A DNA stretch of 64,000 nucleotides, taken from the NCBI RefSeq assembly GCF_003353175.1, contig NZ_QHKS01000020.1:87960-151959 (forward strand). The letters run 5' to 3'. The notes under the pieces were generated by a model, which ran no database searches, was not told where the DNA came from, and worked only from the letters and a program-made list of their open reading frames with translations. This stretch comes from Paraburkholderia lacunae (GTDB lineage: Bacteria; Pseudomonadota; Gammaproteobacteria; Burkholderiales; Burkholderiaceae). Both the position numbers and the translations under genes were made by a program. Position 1 is the stretch's first letter, and each line of letters begins with the position of its first letter. Positions 1-8,418 of the stretch are shown here, piece by piece.

Positions 1-408
1 ACCGATGCGCTTTATACGCGTCTTGGCGATCGAGGTGTGACCCATGTCTCGGTCGTTCACGCCATGCCGGGCATCGCCGCGCATAGCGAGATCGTCGAAC
101 ACAGCCTGATGCCGTTCGATTTTTCGCGATTTTCCGCTGCGCGGCGCGCCCAGCCACCGCTACTCACGTTGCCCGCCGACCGTCTGTTTGCCGGACTGGT
201 CGAAGCCTACGTGTATGTCGAGTTATGCGAGGCGTTGATGCTGTCGTTCGCCGCCGAGAACGAAGCGCGAATGCGCGCGATGCTGGCCGCGCGCGCCAAT
301 GTGAAAGAGACGCTTGCCGAACTCACGCAAAGCTACCGGCAGGTTCGTCAGGATGAGATCACGGCCGATATCGTGGAACTCGCGGCGGGCGCCGCGGCAG
401 GCGTCTGA
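1..408 (+). CDS. atpG: F1 ATPase gamma subunit, C-terminal part (probably alternative N-ATPase)
   Basis: The frame is open from base 1, so this is the last 135 residues of a longer protein whose start lies off the left edge. The C-terminal half carries the helix typical of the F1 gamma subunit (ENEARMRAML, then LTQSYRQVRQDEIT) and a short Ala/Gly/Val tail. Gamma is the rotating stalk that couples ion flow through F0 to the alpha3-beta3 catalytic head on the inner membrane. No beta or epsilon gene follows, as it would in the housekeeping atp operon, so gamma is last. That order is usual for the second, N-type ATPase operons found in many Burkholderiaceae. Assignment to gamma is fairly safe; the N-ATPase type is inferred from position and divergence only. 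Confidence 0.75.
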   Translation, partial: TDALYTRLGDRGVTHVSVVHAMPGIAAHSEIVEHSLMPFDFSRFSAARRAQPPLLTLPADRLFAGLVEAYVYVELCEALMLSFAAENEARMRAMLAARANVKETLAELTQSYRQVRQDEITADIVELAAGAAAGV

Positions 409-461
409 ACGGTGCAACCGTGCCGCGCGGTTCCCGCGGGAAGGGCGCGGCACAGCGGCCG

Positions 462-2111
462 TTAGCGGTCCCCTAACGTCGAAAACGCCTTGTACACGAT
501 CCGCGGATCATGCTGGCCTTTATAGACCTCCGGTGCTGCGAGATCGAGTCCGAGCAGCGCGTACACCGCATTCTGCGCCGAACGCACCGAGTATTCGACG
601 GTGAAGACGACGTCGTTGGGCAACTCGCAGAACTGCCCCGTGAACGCCAGATTTTGCCAGCCGTCCGGCACCACGTCCGGCCGGTCGCCTTTGCTGCGTC
701 GCAGGAACTGGCTCGTGATGAACGGCATCATGCACGGAATGCAGTTGGCGTGCTCGAGAATGCGGGATGCCTCGGCTTCGATCCGCAGATGGCCGAGGAT
801 TTCGGTCAGAATTTCGCGGCCGGTGCATGCCGACATTGGCTTCCTGACGAAATCGCCGGGCTGGTCGACCCGCAAGCCGTAGCCCCAGAGCACCTGCACG
901 TCCGCAGGTTGGCCGACGAAGTGCGGCTGATGCGGCAGCACGATGGAGGCAAGCCAGCTCGACTCCGGAAAAGTAATCAGCCCGCCTTCACCCGGCGTAT
1001 TTCCCGTCATGTCGCGGATCAGGCGGAACAGCGTCGGGTCGCGCAATGTCACCGTGAACGACAGCCACTTCGACTCGTCGATATGATCCGCGAAAACGGC
1101 AGGGTGACCGAACTCGGGCCGGCCCGCGGCGATCGTCTTCCAAAGGGCCCAGGCACCCGTGCCGTCGTCGGTATTCATGGCGGCGGGGCGATCCATGCCG
1201 CCCAGGCTGGAACCGCCTGTCATCGATCCGAGCGTGACAATGACCTTGTCTGCCGCTCCGACCGGTATTTCGAGGCGCCGATGCGTGCTTTCGCAAACGA
1301 TGCCGCGGACCCGGTTTTCCACGCCGGTTTCGTCGAACAACAGATCGGTGACCCGGGTGTTCGGCTGGAACGCGACGCCGTGGTCGTCCAGCCAGCGCCG
1401 CAGCGGCCTGACCATCGAGTCGTACTGGTTATAGACGGTGCGCATGATGCCGTGCAGCTGGTTGAATCCGGAAGACATATGCGCGAAGCGCAGCAGATAG
1501 CGCCGGAATTCGACCGCGCTATGCCACGGCTGGAAAGCGAACGTCGTACACCACATCAACCAGAAATTGGTCTCGAAGAAAGACGAATCGAAGTGATCGG
1601 AAATCCGGCTGTTACCGAGCATGACTTCGGGTTCGATCGACAGACGGCCCAGCGTCAGCAGGTGGTGCTCATCCAGTCCATAGGCGGGAGAATCCTCGCG
1701 TTTGCCGTTTCTGACGAGCCGCGACCTCGACGAGGTCCTGATGGTTTCGCTCCAGTCGAAGATCTCCTGTGTCACGCTTTTGCTGCCGTCCAGCGCCGGT
1801 ATCGACGAGAACAGGTCATAGGTGCACAGATACTTGCTTTCGAGCATGCGGCCGCCGCGCACGACGTAGCCGCTTTCCGCAGAACCCGCGCCATCGAGGC
1901 TGCCGCCCGGCTTGTCGAGCGCTTCCAGAATGGTGATGTCACAGCCGCGCACGTGCCCGTCGCGGATCAGGAAGGCCGCCGCCGCTAACGAAGCGATGCC
2001 GCCCCCGACGAGGTAGAACCTGGCGTCCTCTGCGTGGTAGCGGTCAAGTTCAGCGGTAAGGGACCGTTTGGGGATCTGATCAGAGTGTTGCACGTCGATA
2101 TTCCTTTTCAT
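462..2111 (-). CDS. ohyA: Oleate hydratase (MCRA family flavoprotein)
   Basis: A 549-residue FAD enzyme that adds water to the cis-9 double bond of unsaturated fatty acids to give 10-hydroxy fatty acids. An N-terminal Rossmann motif (VGGGIASLAAAAFLIRDG, about residue 30) is followed by GGSLDGAG, the RGGR substrate loop, WHSAVEFRRYLLRF and NQYDSMVRPL, all hallmarks of this family. The loop reads GGRMLES, with Met where many hydratases have Glu (GGREMEN); some described hydratases share this change. The ATG at 2111 is chosen because GGAGA precedes it at good spacing; in-frame codons upstream have no ribosome site. An FNR-like box lies about 85 bp upstream, so induction at low oxygen is likely. 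Membrane fatty acid detoxification or remodelling is the inferred role. Confidence 0.92.
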   Translation of the reverse strand: MKRNIDVQHSDQIPKRSLTAELDRYHAEDARFYLVGGGIASLAAAAFLIRDGHVRGCDITILEALDKPGGSLDGAGSAESGYVVRGGRMLESKYLCTYDLFSSIPALDGSKSVTQEIFDWSETIRTSSRSRLVRNGKREDSPAYGLDEHHLLTLGRLSIEPEVMLGNSRISDHFDSSFFETNFWLMWCTTFAFQPWHSAVEFRRYLLRFAHMSSGFNQLHGIMRTVYNQYDSMVRPLRRWLDDHGVAFQPNTRVTDLLFDETGVENRVRGIVCESTHRRLEIPVGAADKVIVTLGSMTGGSSLGGMDRPAAMNTDDGTGAWALWKTIAAGRPEFGHPAVFADHIDESKWLSFTVTLRDPTLFRLIRDMTGNTPGEGGLITFPESSWLASIVLPHQPHFVGQPADVQVLWGYGLRVDQPGDFVRKPMSACTGREILTEILGHLRIEAEASRILEHANCIPCMMPFITSQFLRRSKGDRPDVVPDGWQNLAFTGQFCELPNDVVFTVEYSVRSAQNAVYALLGLDLAAPEVYKGQHDPRIVYKAFSTLGDR

Positions 2112-2196
2112 GTTCGTCTCCATCAGGATGCAGCCGGGCCGCCCGGAGGCGCACGGCAGATGTTGACCCACCATACCCGCGGCACCGGTTTTCCGA

Positions 2197-2210
2197 TTGA
2201 GTTGGATCAA
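2197..2210 (-). promoter_or_regulatory. FNR/Anr-type box upstream of oleate hydratase
   Basis: TTGAGTTGGATCAA on the plus strand, which reads TTGATCCAACTCAA toward ohyA: 9 of 10 match to TTGAT-N4-ATCAA. Its centre is about 92 bp upstream of the ohyA ATG, which allows a class II position if the leader is about 50 nt. Confidence 0.6.
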
Positions 2211-2316
2211 GCACCGATCACGATCGCGCGAGCTTTATTGCCCCGATGTCGCGCGATACGGTTCATGCGTTTTTGCTGCCAATTGCCGCCGCGGATTCGG
2301 CCTATCTCGCCACTTC

Positions 2317-2330
2317 GTGATCCGTGTCAA
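2317..2330 (+). promoter_or_regulatory. Weak FNR-like box upstream of the K+ channel gene
   Basis: GTGATCCGTGTCAA matches the FNR consensus at 8 of 10 positions. It lies about 137 bp before the channel start. This is the weakest of the boxes and counts mainly because of the company it keeps. Confidence 0.35.
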
Positions 2331-2466
2331 AACCGGCCGGAGTTACGCTCCTACGATGGTTCTGCACGTGGCGTTATCCCGCATACCGAAGCGGCGGCGT
2401 CATGAACGGGCGCTGGACGGGATCGGTGTCGTCATTCAGCGCCGTAATCCCGGATGCGGTGGCGAA

Positions 2467-3300
2467 ATGAGCAATGGTTTTCGCGTAGACGGCCTGGGCG
2501 GCGTCGATCCGCACGACGACGCACGGGCGGTGCGCACATGGTGTTGGTTACAGTGGGTCCTGTTCGGCTTCAGCCTGCTCGCCATTCCCGCCTTCTATTT
2601 CGAACTGGCCGTTGACTCACCTGTGCTTCATCAGACGGGTCGGGCGCTATACGCCTGCATGGTGGCCGGTTTCGCGGCTTCGTTGGCCTGGATGACGCGT
2701 CTGAGCCGCAAGCCGCGGCGGTTTCTCATGCGAAATCGCTACGACGTTCTGATCGCGGCGGGAGCCGGGGTCAGCGTCGCATGGGGCGTCTCCCCCTGGT
2801 CGTCGCTCGAGTGGGTTCTGCGCATTCTGTTCATGGGACTGGTGGCGGCGCGAATAACGGTGTCGCTGCGCGGATTCTTCTCGCCCAACCGCTTGTTTCT
2901 GTTGCTCGCAACGGCAGCGGCGCTGCTTGCGTCGGCAGGAGCCGGGTTCTACTGGCTCGAACCAAGCGTGCACACCTATGCCGAGGGCGTCTGGCTCGCG
3001 TTCGAAAGCAGCGCGACAGTCGGGTACGGCGACATGGCGCCGACCACCCCGGCATCGCGCGTCTTTGCCGCTTTCGTCGTATTGCTCGGCTACGGTCTGC
3101 TATCGCTGGTGTTCGCCAGCATTGCAGCCATCTTTGTCGAACAGGAAGAACGTCTGCTGCGCCGTGAGATGCATCGCGACATCAAGACTTTGCAAGCGGA
3201 AATCGCGTTGCTGCGAAAGGAAGTATGCAGCCTGGGCGGCAAAGTGCATGTCGACGAAAATTCCATCGGGCAAGATCGGCCATCGGGTGCGCGCGAATGA
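2467..3300 (+). CDS. Voltage-gated-like K+ channel, six membrane segments
   Basis: A 277-residue inner-membrane protein. The selectivity filter TVGYGD sits in a pore loop between the last two of about six hydrophobic segments, the layout of Kv-type channels and of bacterial Ion_trans_2 proteins. The putative S4 stretch (RILFMGLVAARITVSLRGFF) has few regularly spaced basic residues, so voltage sensing is uncertain. The last 45 residues are charged and heptad-like (EERLLRREMHRDIKTLQAEIALLRKEV), a likely coiled coil for tetramer assembly. The ATG at 2467 is chosen because the longer in-frame N-terminus is basic, unlike any channel, and begins inside the FNR box. The gene lies in the low-oxygen cluster, so a role in potassium or membrane potential control during anoxia is inferred. 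Confidence 0.85.
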   Translation: MSNGFRVDGLGGVDPHDDARAVRTWCWLQWVLFGFSLLAIPAFYFELAVDSPVLHQTGRALYACMVAGFAASLAWMTRLSRKPRRFLMRNRYDVLIAAGAGVSVAWGVSPWSSLEWVLRILFMGLVAARITVSLRGFFSPNRLFLLLATAAALLASAGAGFYWLEPSVHTYAEGVWLAFESSATVGYGDMAPTTPASRVFAAFVVLLGYGLLSLVFASIAAIFVEQEERLLRREMHRDIKTLQAEIALLRKEVCSLGGKVHVDENSIGQDRPSGARE

Positions 3301-3769
3301 TCCGTGTGGACTCGCCTGGTGGTCGGATTGTGTCGACTGGATAAAGCGTGCGTCTCCGCAATGGCCAACTCGCGCCTCGGCTTGTCTGCGGCCGCGTGTT
3401 CATGCTTATAGAATTAAGAGAGTGACAGCCGGCGCTTTCATCGGCGGAATACCCCTTGATTTTCCGTGTGTGTGAAGCCGACGCGCAGCTAGCCAATGCG
3501 TTGACACAAGTCAATTGCCCAGCGCCATTCGCGCCGATTATTCAATCATGTCGCCAGTCATACGTCGCTACCGCGACGACCTGACCGCGCAGGCAGGCAC
3601 GCCCGAGCGCCCACGCACACCCGACGAACGAATATGAAGTCCCGCAAAAAAGCGCTGGAATCGGCGGCGGCGTCGGACCCTGCCGGCAACGATGTACCGC
3701 CGATCTTCCTGTAGTCGCGAAAGAAGCCGGCCTCATCAGAGAAATCGCGGCATGTCTGGGAGAACAGTG
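3301..3769. other. Intergenic, 469 bp, no convincing gene
   Basis: The interval holds an FNR box (3501-3514) and then an apparent leader of about 220 nt before the hibernation factor gene. The minus-strand frame running through it to 4591 has no ribosome site and arginine/histidine-rich content, so it is treated as a shadow. Confidence 0.5.
3501..3514 (+). promoter_or_regulatory. FNR/Anr-type box
   Basis: TTGACACAAGTCAA, a symmetric site matching 8 of 10 consensus positions. It is 256 bp before the hibernation-factor gene, so either the leader is long or an unseen promoter lies between. It probably serves the 3770-4639 gene pair. Confidence 0.55.
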
Positions 3770-4105
3770 ATGGGTGTCGGCATGCAAATCGTCTATCTCG
3801 GCTTTGCCGGGACCTCGCAGATCGAAGGCGAGGCGGCTACGCAACTGGTGCGCCTCGAACGGTTCAGCCGGTCTATCGCGGGCTGTCACCTGGCAATCGA
3901 AGCTATTCGCGAACGGACTGGTGGTGCCGGAACCGGTGCGCCTGCCGCCGACATCCGTTGTCCGGTTTTCGACGCGCGGCTCGACCTGATCATGCGTAAC
4001 GGGGAGCTCGTGCCGATCGAGCATTGCCTGAACGCCGATCCGAACATGGCGGTACGGGCTGCATTCGATGTCGCTGAGCAGAAACTCGACCGACGCCCGG
4101 GTTGA
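3770..4105 (+). CDS. HPF/RaiA-like ribosome hibernation factor
   Basis: A 111-residue protein with the short HPF/RaiA fold pattern: an N-terminal beta strand (MQIVYLGF), helix (EAATQLVRLERF), strand SIAGCHLAIEAI, strand DARLDLIMRNGELV and a C-terminal helix (MAVRAAFDVAEQKLDR). Proteins of this kind bind the 30S decoding site and store ribosomes inactive during stress. The ATG at 3770 is preferred because GGGAGA lies six bases upstream; 3782 is an alternative. It is followed after 75 bp by the universal stress protein and probably shares its transcript. Similarity is to the family pattern rather than to a known enzyme motif, so the call is moderate. Confidence 0.65.
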   Translation: MGVGMQIVYLGFAGTSQIEGEAATQLVRLERFSRSIAGCHLAIEAIRERTGGAGTGAPAADIRCPVFDARLDLIMRNGELVPIEHCLNADPNMAVRAAFDVAEQKLDRRPG

Positions 4106-4180
4106 ACGCGATGCCCAGGCAAGTTTGCGTTCATTGCGGCGCCGTGCCTGTTGGTTCCAATGCTCCATGAGGAGGGAGTC

Positions 4181-4639
4181 ATGTACGCAACTATTCTGGT
4201 GGCAGTGGACGGCAGTGAGGCATCGAAGCGCGCGGTGGACGAGGGCATCCGGATGGCCAAACTGTCGGGCGGCAAGCTGACGGCGGTCTACGTGCTGGAT
4301 CAGTCCGCGGCGTTCACGTATGCGGGTGCCTGCGATCCGCATCTGCTGACCGACACGGCGCGCCAGGTAGGGCGCGGCTTCCTTGACGAGGCTTGCGCGA
4401 AGATGCAGGCGCTCGGCGTGGCGGGTGATTCGGAGATCGTCGAAACGCAAGGCATCGCCGAGGACATTGCCAGTTGTCTCGCTCGCTGCGCCGAGCGACG
4501 CGGCGCGGAGCTTGTCGTGATGGGTACGCACGGGCGGCGCGGCATGCGGCGCATGGTGATCGGCAGTGTCGCGGAGCGTTTCGTGCGGCACGCGACATGT
4601 CCCGTGTTGTTGATCAGGGAAGCGTCAGCCGATGCCTGA
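4181..4639 (+). CDS. Universal stress protein, UspA family
   Basis: A 152-residue single-domain Usp. It opens with the family strand and loop (YATILVAVDGSEASKRAVDEG) and closes with the ATP-binding signature GTHGRRGMRRMVIGSVAERFVRHATCPVLLIR (a G-2x-G-9x-G-S pattern). ATP-binding Usps form dimers in the cytoplasm and support survival of starvation and anoxia. The start at 4181 follows an excellent ribosome site (GGAGGGAG). It lies just downstream of the hibernation factor and inside the FNR-box cluster, which fits the known anaerobic induction of many Usps. Confidence 0.93.
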   Translation: MYATILVAVDGSEASKRAVDEGIRMAKLSGGKLTAVYVLDQSAAFTYAGACDPHLLTDTARQVGRGFLDEACAKMQALGVAGDSEIVETQGIAEDIASCLARCAERRGAELVVMGTHGRRGMRRMVIGSVAERFVRHATCPVLLIREASADA

Positions 4640-4693
4640 GTGTTTTTCGGGGGGCGTGACGGCAGATCACATTTGCCGCGGCGCGCCGCACGC

Positions 4694-4707
4694 TTGATAC
4701 GCGTCAA
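4694..4707 (+). promoter_or_regulatory. Orphan FNR/Anr-type box
   Basis: TTGATACGCGTCAA matches 9 of 10 consensus positions. It lies between the 3' ends of the convergent usp and APH/AAA genes, so it has no annotated gene to control in either direction. Confidence 0.6.
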
Positions 4708-4810
4708 CCGGCATCTGACGGCGTCGTCTACATTGAACGCACTGCTGCCGCGAACACAACCGCGAGGTAACCGTGCGGCGCGTATGCCATTCATCTGACC
4801 ACGACTAGAA

Positions 4811-4850
4811 ATCTGCCGATGGTGCCATAGGGCGGGCGCCATCGGCAGAT
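4811..4850. terminator. Strong hairpin between convergent genes
   Basis: Arms 4811-4826 (ATCTGCCGATGGTGCC) and 4835-4850 (GGCGCCATCGGCAGAT) pair over 16 bp with one G-U, around an 8-nt loop. There is no clear T tract on the plus side. It may end the APH/AAA transcript, or be the 3' end of a short RNA started from the FNR box about 110 bp upstream. Confidence 0.55.
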
Positions 4851-4904
4851 CCCGATCTCGTAGCGAGCGTGTGGCGGCGCGGGTCGAGTTTGGCGCCGCT
4901 CCGC

Positions 4905-6551
4905 TCACGCATGCGCCGCCTCCCGCGAAGCTGCCGCATGGTGGTCCAGCCTCTGCAACAGCGCTCCCCAGTACTCGACATGAGTGAAGGCGCCAAGCGG
5001 TACTTCTGTATCGAAACAGACCGTATCCGCCATTTCCTCGGAGGTCAGCGGCTCCTCGTTCGCCAATTGTCTGACCAGAACGACCGGCCCGGCGTCGGAC
5101 TCGTTGTGCAATTCCAAAGCGCGGGTACGCACCCGCTCCACGAGCCGGCACGTGCGCGCATGAAAGTCCAGCACGACAACGGGAATCGACAGCCTGTTGC
5201 CCAATGCCGCAAAACGAGACCGATGCTCGTGCTTGAGAAAGCTAGCGTCGACCAGCACCGGATAGCCGGCCTCCAGCACCTGCCGTGCGAGCGCCAGCAG
5301 CAAGTCATAGTGGCGATCGATCGAGTGGGCTGAATAGGCGGTGGCAGCCAGCGGCCGGGTGTCAACCGGCGTGAACGGACGCGAGCGTTTGCGTTCGACG
5401 TCGCTGGACAGGCGTATCGCGCCGATCAGACTGGCCAGCGCTTCACTCGCGACCGACTTCCCCGACCCTGAATAACCGTGACACAGCAGCACGTAAGAGC
5501 GCGGCATGGTGGTCATACGCTCCGCGAGCCGCAGGTATCGCTTCGCCTGTTCAGCAGCGTGCGGCGCCGGATTGCCACGTGCTTTCAACGACGCCACGTA
5601 AGCACGCACCAGCGCGCGGTAAACCATGTAGTAACGAAGCGCGGGTAGCGCGGCAAAATCGCCGGTCTGTTGCAGCCAGCCGTTGAGGAGCCGCGCCGCG
5701 AGATCGTCCCGGTCGTGCGCCTGAAGGTCCATGAGCAGAAAACTCAAATCGCTGGCGACGTCGATCCATCGCAAGGCGTCGCTGAACTCGATGCAGTCGA
5801 ACATGAGCACATGTTTGCCACGGCGCACCACGTTATCGAGGTGCAGATCGCCATGACATTCGCGCACGAAACCTCCCGCGCGCCGTGCTTCGAAATGTCC
5901 CGCGAGCCGCTCGCCCTCGCTCTCGCACCAGGCACGCAATTGGGCGGGCACGAGCGTCCGGGTTTCCTGTTCTAACGAATCCAGCACGGTCTGCATCCGC
6001 ATGCGCACCGCCGGTGCCGAGCCATAGCGGTGGTCCGGTGGCGTGCGCGCTGCGTGGCGATGGAAGGCGGCGAGGCGTTCGGCGAGCGCGTCGATCTCCG
6101 CCAAGCCGAGTTCGCCGCGCGCGACCAACGCCGAAAATACGTCGCGTTCGTCGAAGCGTCGCATTTTGACCGCGAGGTCGGCCACACGCCCATGTTTGCC
6201 GATCTTGAAGATGCGTCCTCTGCGAACAATCGTCTCGACACCACAGTAAAGTCCGCGCGCGAGGCGCCGGTTCAACCGCACTTCGTCGCCACATGCGCGC
6301 TGTCGTGCGGCAAGTCGCGTGAAATCAACAAAGTCCAGGTTGACGGGTTTCTTGAGCTTGTACGCGTAGCGGCCAGTCAGATAGATCACCGAAATATGCG
6401 TTTCGATACGGCGTATCCGACCTGCCGGATGGGGGTATGAACAGGGCCGTTGCAACGTTCGATCGATGGTGCGCCAGCCGCGCTGCGCGAGGTGTTCGCG
6501 TTGCCGTACATGCAGCGCCCCGTGACGCGGTGCAATGAAATAGCTGGACAT
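4905..6551 (-). CDS. Aminoglycoside phosphotransferase-like domain fused to AAA (Zeta/AAA_33) kinase
   Basis: A 548-residue two-domain protein. Residues about 40-330 form an APH-type kinase fold with the catalytic loop ECHGDLHLDNVV and metal-binding segment MFDCIEFSDALRWIDVASD. Residues about 350-530 form a P-loop NTPase with Walker A GYSGSGKS and a partner segment VLVDASFLKHEHRSRF, as in the AAA_33 small-molecule kinases. The natural substrate is unknown; this fusion family is widespread and not an antibiotic resistance determinant as such. The start has CGGAG six bases upstream. It is divergent from the alcohol dehydrogenase, with an FNR-like box on its side of the shared promoter region, so co-induction at low oxygen is inferred. 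Confidence 0.88.
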   Translation of the reverse strand: MSSYFIAPRHGALHVRQREHLAQRGWRTIDRTLQRPCSYPHPAGRIRRIETHISVIYLTGRYAYKLKKPVNLDFVDFTRLAARQRACGDEVRLNRRLARGLYCGVETIVRRGRIFKIGKHGRVADLAVKMRRFDERDVFSALVARGELGLAEIDALAERLAAFHRHAARTPPDHRYGSAPAVRMRMQTVLDSLEQETRTLVPAQLRAWCESEGERLAGHFEARRAGGFVRECHGDLHLDNVVRRGKHVLMFDCIEFSDALRWIDVASDLSFLLMDLQAHDRDDLAARLLNGWLQQTGDFAALPALRYYMVYRALVRAYVASLKARGNPAPHAAEQAKRYLRLAERMTTMPRSYVLLCHGYSGSGKSVASEALASLIGAIRLSSDVERKRSRPFTPVDTRPLAATAYSAHSIDRHYDLLLALARQVLEAGYPVLVDASFLKHEHRSRFAALGNRLSIPVVVLDFHARTCRLVERVRTRALELHNESDAGPVVLVRQLANEEPLTSEEMADTVCFDTEVPLGAFTHVEYWGALLQRLDHHAAASREAAHA

Positions 6552-6610
6552 GGCCGGCTCCGGGAAACAATGAAGGCTCGTCCAGCATAGGCCCGCGTCA
6601 TGAGCCGGAA

Positions 6611-6624
6611 TTGACCGATGTCAT
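6611..6624 (-). promoter_or_regulatory. FNR-like box facing the APH/AAA gene
   Basis: TTGACCGATGTCAT on the plus strand. Its centre is 66 bp upstream of the minus-strand start at 6551, a distance that suits a class II site with a short leader. Confidence 0.45.
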
Positions 6625-6657
6625 GCTTTCCGCAGTATTTCGGACGATACGTATCGC

Positions 6658-6671
6658 TTGATACATGTCAA
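6658..6671 (+). promoter_or_regulatory. FNR/Anr-type box upstream of adh
   Basis: TTGATACATGTCAA, 9 of 10 match. The centre is about 75 bp before the adh ATG, giving a predicted start near 6706 if the site is at -41.5. Confidence 0.65.
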
Positions 6672-6739
6672 TCGTCGCGGCGTCCGCCGTCCTAAAGTGT
6701 GTCATACAGCATGCTCGTTCCGATCAACGGAGGCAGTAG

Positions 6740-7780
6740 ATGAAAGCACTGGTGTATCACGGTCCCGGCAAGAAATCGCTCGACGAAAGGCCGATTCCCA
6801 CGCTCGCCGCGCCGACCGATGCGATCGTCAAGATGACGCGCACGACAATTTGCGGCACCGATCTGCACATTCTGAAAGGCGATGTGCCGAGCTGTGAGCC
6901 GGGGCGCATCCTCGGCCACGAGGGGGTTGGCATCGTGCAGCAGGTCGGCGCGGCGGTGTCGTCGTTCAAACCGGGCGACCGGGTATTGATTTCGTGCATT
7001 TCGTCGTGTGGCAAATGCGATTATTGCCGGCGCGGCATGTATTCACACTGCACCACCGGCGGCTGGATTCTCGGCCACAAGATCGACGGCACCCAGGCCG
7101 AATATGTGCGCATTCCGCACGCCGACACGAGCCTGTACCCGATTCCCGCCGGTGCCGACGAAGAAGCGCTGGTGATGCTGTCGGACATCCTGCCGACCGG
7201 CTTCGAATGTGGTGTTCTGAACGGCAAGGTGCAGCCCGGCAGCACGGTGGCGATCGTCGGGGCCGGACCGATCGGGCTTGCTGCGCTCCTGACCGCGCAG
7301 TTCTATTCGCCTGCACAGATCCTGATGATCGATCGCGATCCGAACCGCCTTGAAGTTGCGCGCCGCTTCGGCGCGACCGGGTGTATCGACATCGGCCGGG
7401 CGGATCCGGCCGCCGAAGTCATGAAGTTAACCGAACAGACGGGCGTCGATTGTGCGATCGAGGCGGTCGGCATACCCGCAACGTTCGAGTTGTGCGAAGC
7501 GATAGTCGCGCCCGGCGGTGTGATCGCGAATGTCGGCGTGCACGGGGTCAAGGCCGATCTGCACCTCGAAAAACTTTGGGATCGCAACATAGCGATGACG
7601 ACGCGCCTCGTCGATACCGTCAGCACGCCGATGCTGCTCAAGACCGTTCGCGCCGGCCGCATAGATCCCACTAAACTTATTACACACCGCTTCCAGCTCG
7701 AGAATGTTGCCGGCGCTTACGACACGTTTGGACGCGCGGCCGAGACGCATGCGCTGAAGGTAATCATCGAGGTCGCCTAG
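6740..7780 (+). CDS. Zinc-dependent alcohol dehydrogenase, MDR family
   Basis: A 346-residue enzyme with every MDR landmark: catalytic zinc ligands in CGTDLHILKGD and GHEGVG, four structural-zinc cysteines in CGKCDYCRRGMYSHC, and the NAD-binding loop VGAGPIGLAALL near residue 175. It should oxidise or reduce small alcohols and aldehydes with NAD(H) in the cytoplasm. The ATG follows GGAGGCAGTAG. It heads a likely operon with hsp20, the BON protein and a small protein (gaps of about 130, 80 and 75 bp) and has an FNR box upstream, so fermentative redox balancing under low oxygen is the inferred job. Confidence 0.92.
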   Translation: MKALVYHGPGKKSLDERPIPTLAAPTDAIVKMTRTTICGTDLHILKGDVPSCEPGRILGHEGVGIVQQVGAAVSSFKPGDRVLISCISSCGKCDYCRRGMYSHCTTGGWILGHKIDGTQAEYVRIPHADTSLYPIPAGADEEALVMLSDILPTGFECGVLNGKVQPGSTVAIVGAGPIGLAALLTAQFYSPAQILMIDRDPNRLEVARRFGATGCIDIGRADPAAEVMKLTEQTGVDCAIEAVGIPATFELCEAIVAPGGVIANVGVHGVKADLHLEKLWDRNIAMTTRLVDTVSTPMLLKTVRAGRIDPTKLITHRFQLENVAGAYDTFGRAAETHALKVIIEVA

Positions 7781-7911
7781 ACAGCGCCGCTTGCACGAGC
7801 AAATCCGGCGACCTGTCCAGGAGAGTAGCGAGGCCCGGCGAGCAATGCGGCCGAACCACTCGACGTAGCCCGATGTCCATGACGTTCATGGATGAATCAA
7901 GGAGATGCACG

Positions 7912-8340
7912 ATGAGCAACTTGACCCGTTTTGATCCGTTTCCGCTTGAGCCCATGTCGGAACTCTTTCAAGGCCTGTTCCGTCCGCTGCGCGGCGTGGG
8001 CGGCGATGCGCCATTGGCCGACATCAAGGTCGACGTCACGGAAAGCGATACCGCATACGCAGTGAAGGCCGAACTGCCGGGTGTCGACAAGAACGATATC
8101 GACGTGAAAATCGACGGCAACATCGTATCGATCAGCGCCAAGGTCGAACGCAATCAGGAACTGAAGGAAGGCGAGCGCGTGATCCGGCGCGAGCGGTATT
8201 CGGGCGCGGTCAGCCGGTCGTTTTCGCTCGCGAGCGAGATCGACGAAGCCACGGCGGCAGCGGAGTACAAGGACGGCGTCCTCTCGTTGACGCTGCCCAA
8301 GAAGGCGGCTTCCGAGCGCAAGCGTCTGCCGATCGCGTGA
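7912..8340 (+). CDS. Hsp20 / small heat shock protein
   Basis: A 142-residue alpha-crystallin-type holdase. The conserved domain covers about residues 35-125 (VDVTESDTAYAVKAELPGVDKNDIDVKIDGN, then YSGAVSRSFSLASEIDEATAAAEYKDGVLSLTLPK). The tail ends KRLPIA, a shortened form of the usual C-terminal IxI anchor. The start at 7912 follows AAGGAG; a longer in-frame start at 7873 has none. It is third-party chaperone equipment for storing unfolding proteins during stress and sits in the adh-led low-oxygen operon. Confidence 0.95.
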   Translation: MSNLTRFDPFPLEPMSELFQGLFRPLRGVGGDAPLADIKVDVTESDTAYAVKAELPGVDKNDIDVKIDGNIVSISAKVERNQELKEGERVIRRERYSGAVSRSFSLASEIDEATAAAEYKDGVLSLTLPKKAASERKRLPIA

Positions 8341-8418
8341 TCGACGCCACGCCACGCCGGGCTGGCGGCTGCACGTCCCGGCGCGGCTGCATCTTTGCAT
8401 GCCATCAAGGAGCAGGCA

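Noticed and set aside
510..1988. A 492-codon plus-strand frame across the oleate hydratase gene
   Set aside because: It has no ribosome site, is rich in Arg, His and Gln, and mirrors a gene with strong family matches on the other strand.
3542..4591. A 349-codon minus-strand frame across the hibernation factor and usp genes
   Set aside because: Composition is that of a shadow frame, and both plus-strand genes have good ribosome sites and motifs.
4905..6551. Reading the APH domain as an antibiotic-resistance gene
   Set aside because: The APH-AAA fusion is a general small-molecule kinase family, and the setting is a stress island rather than a resistance element.
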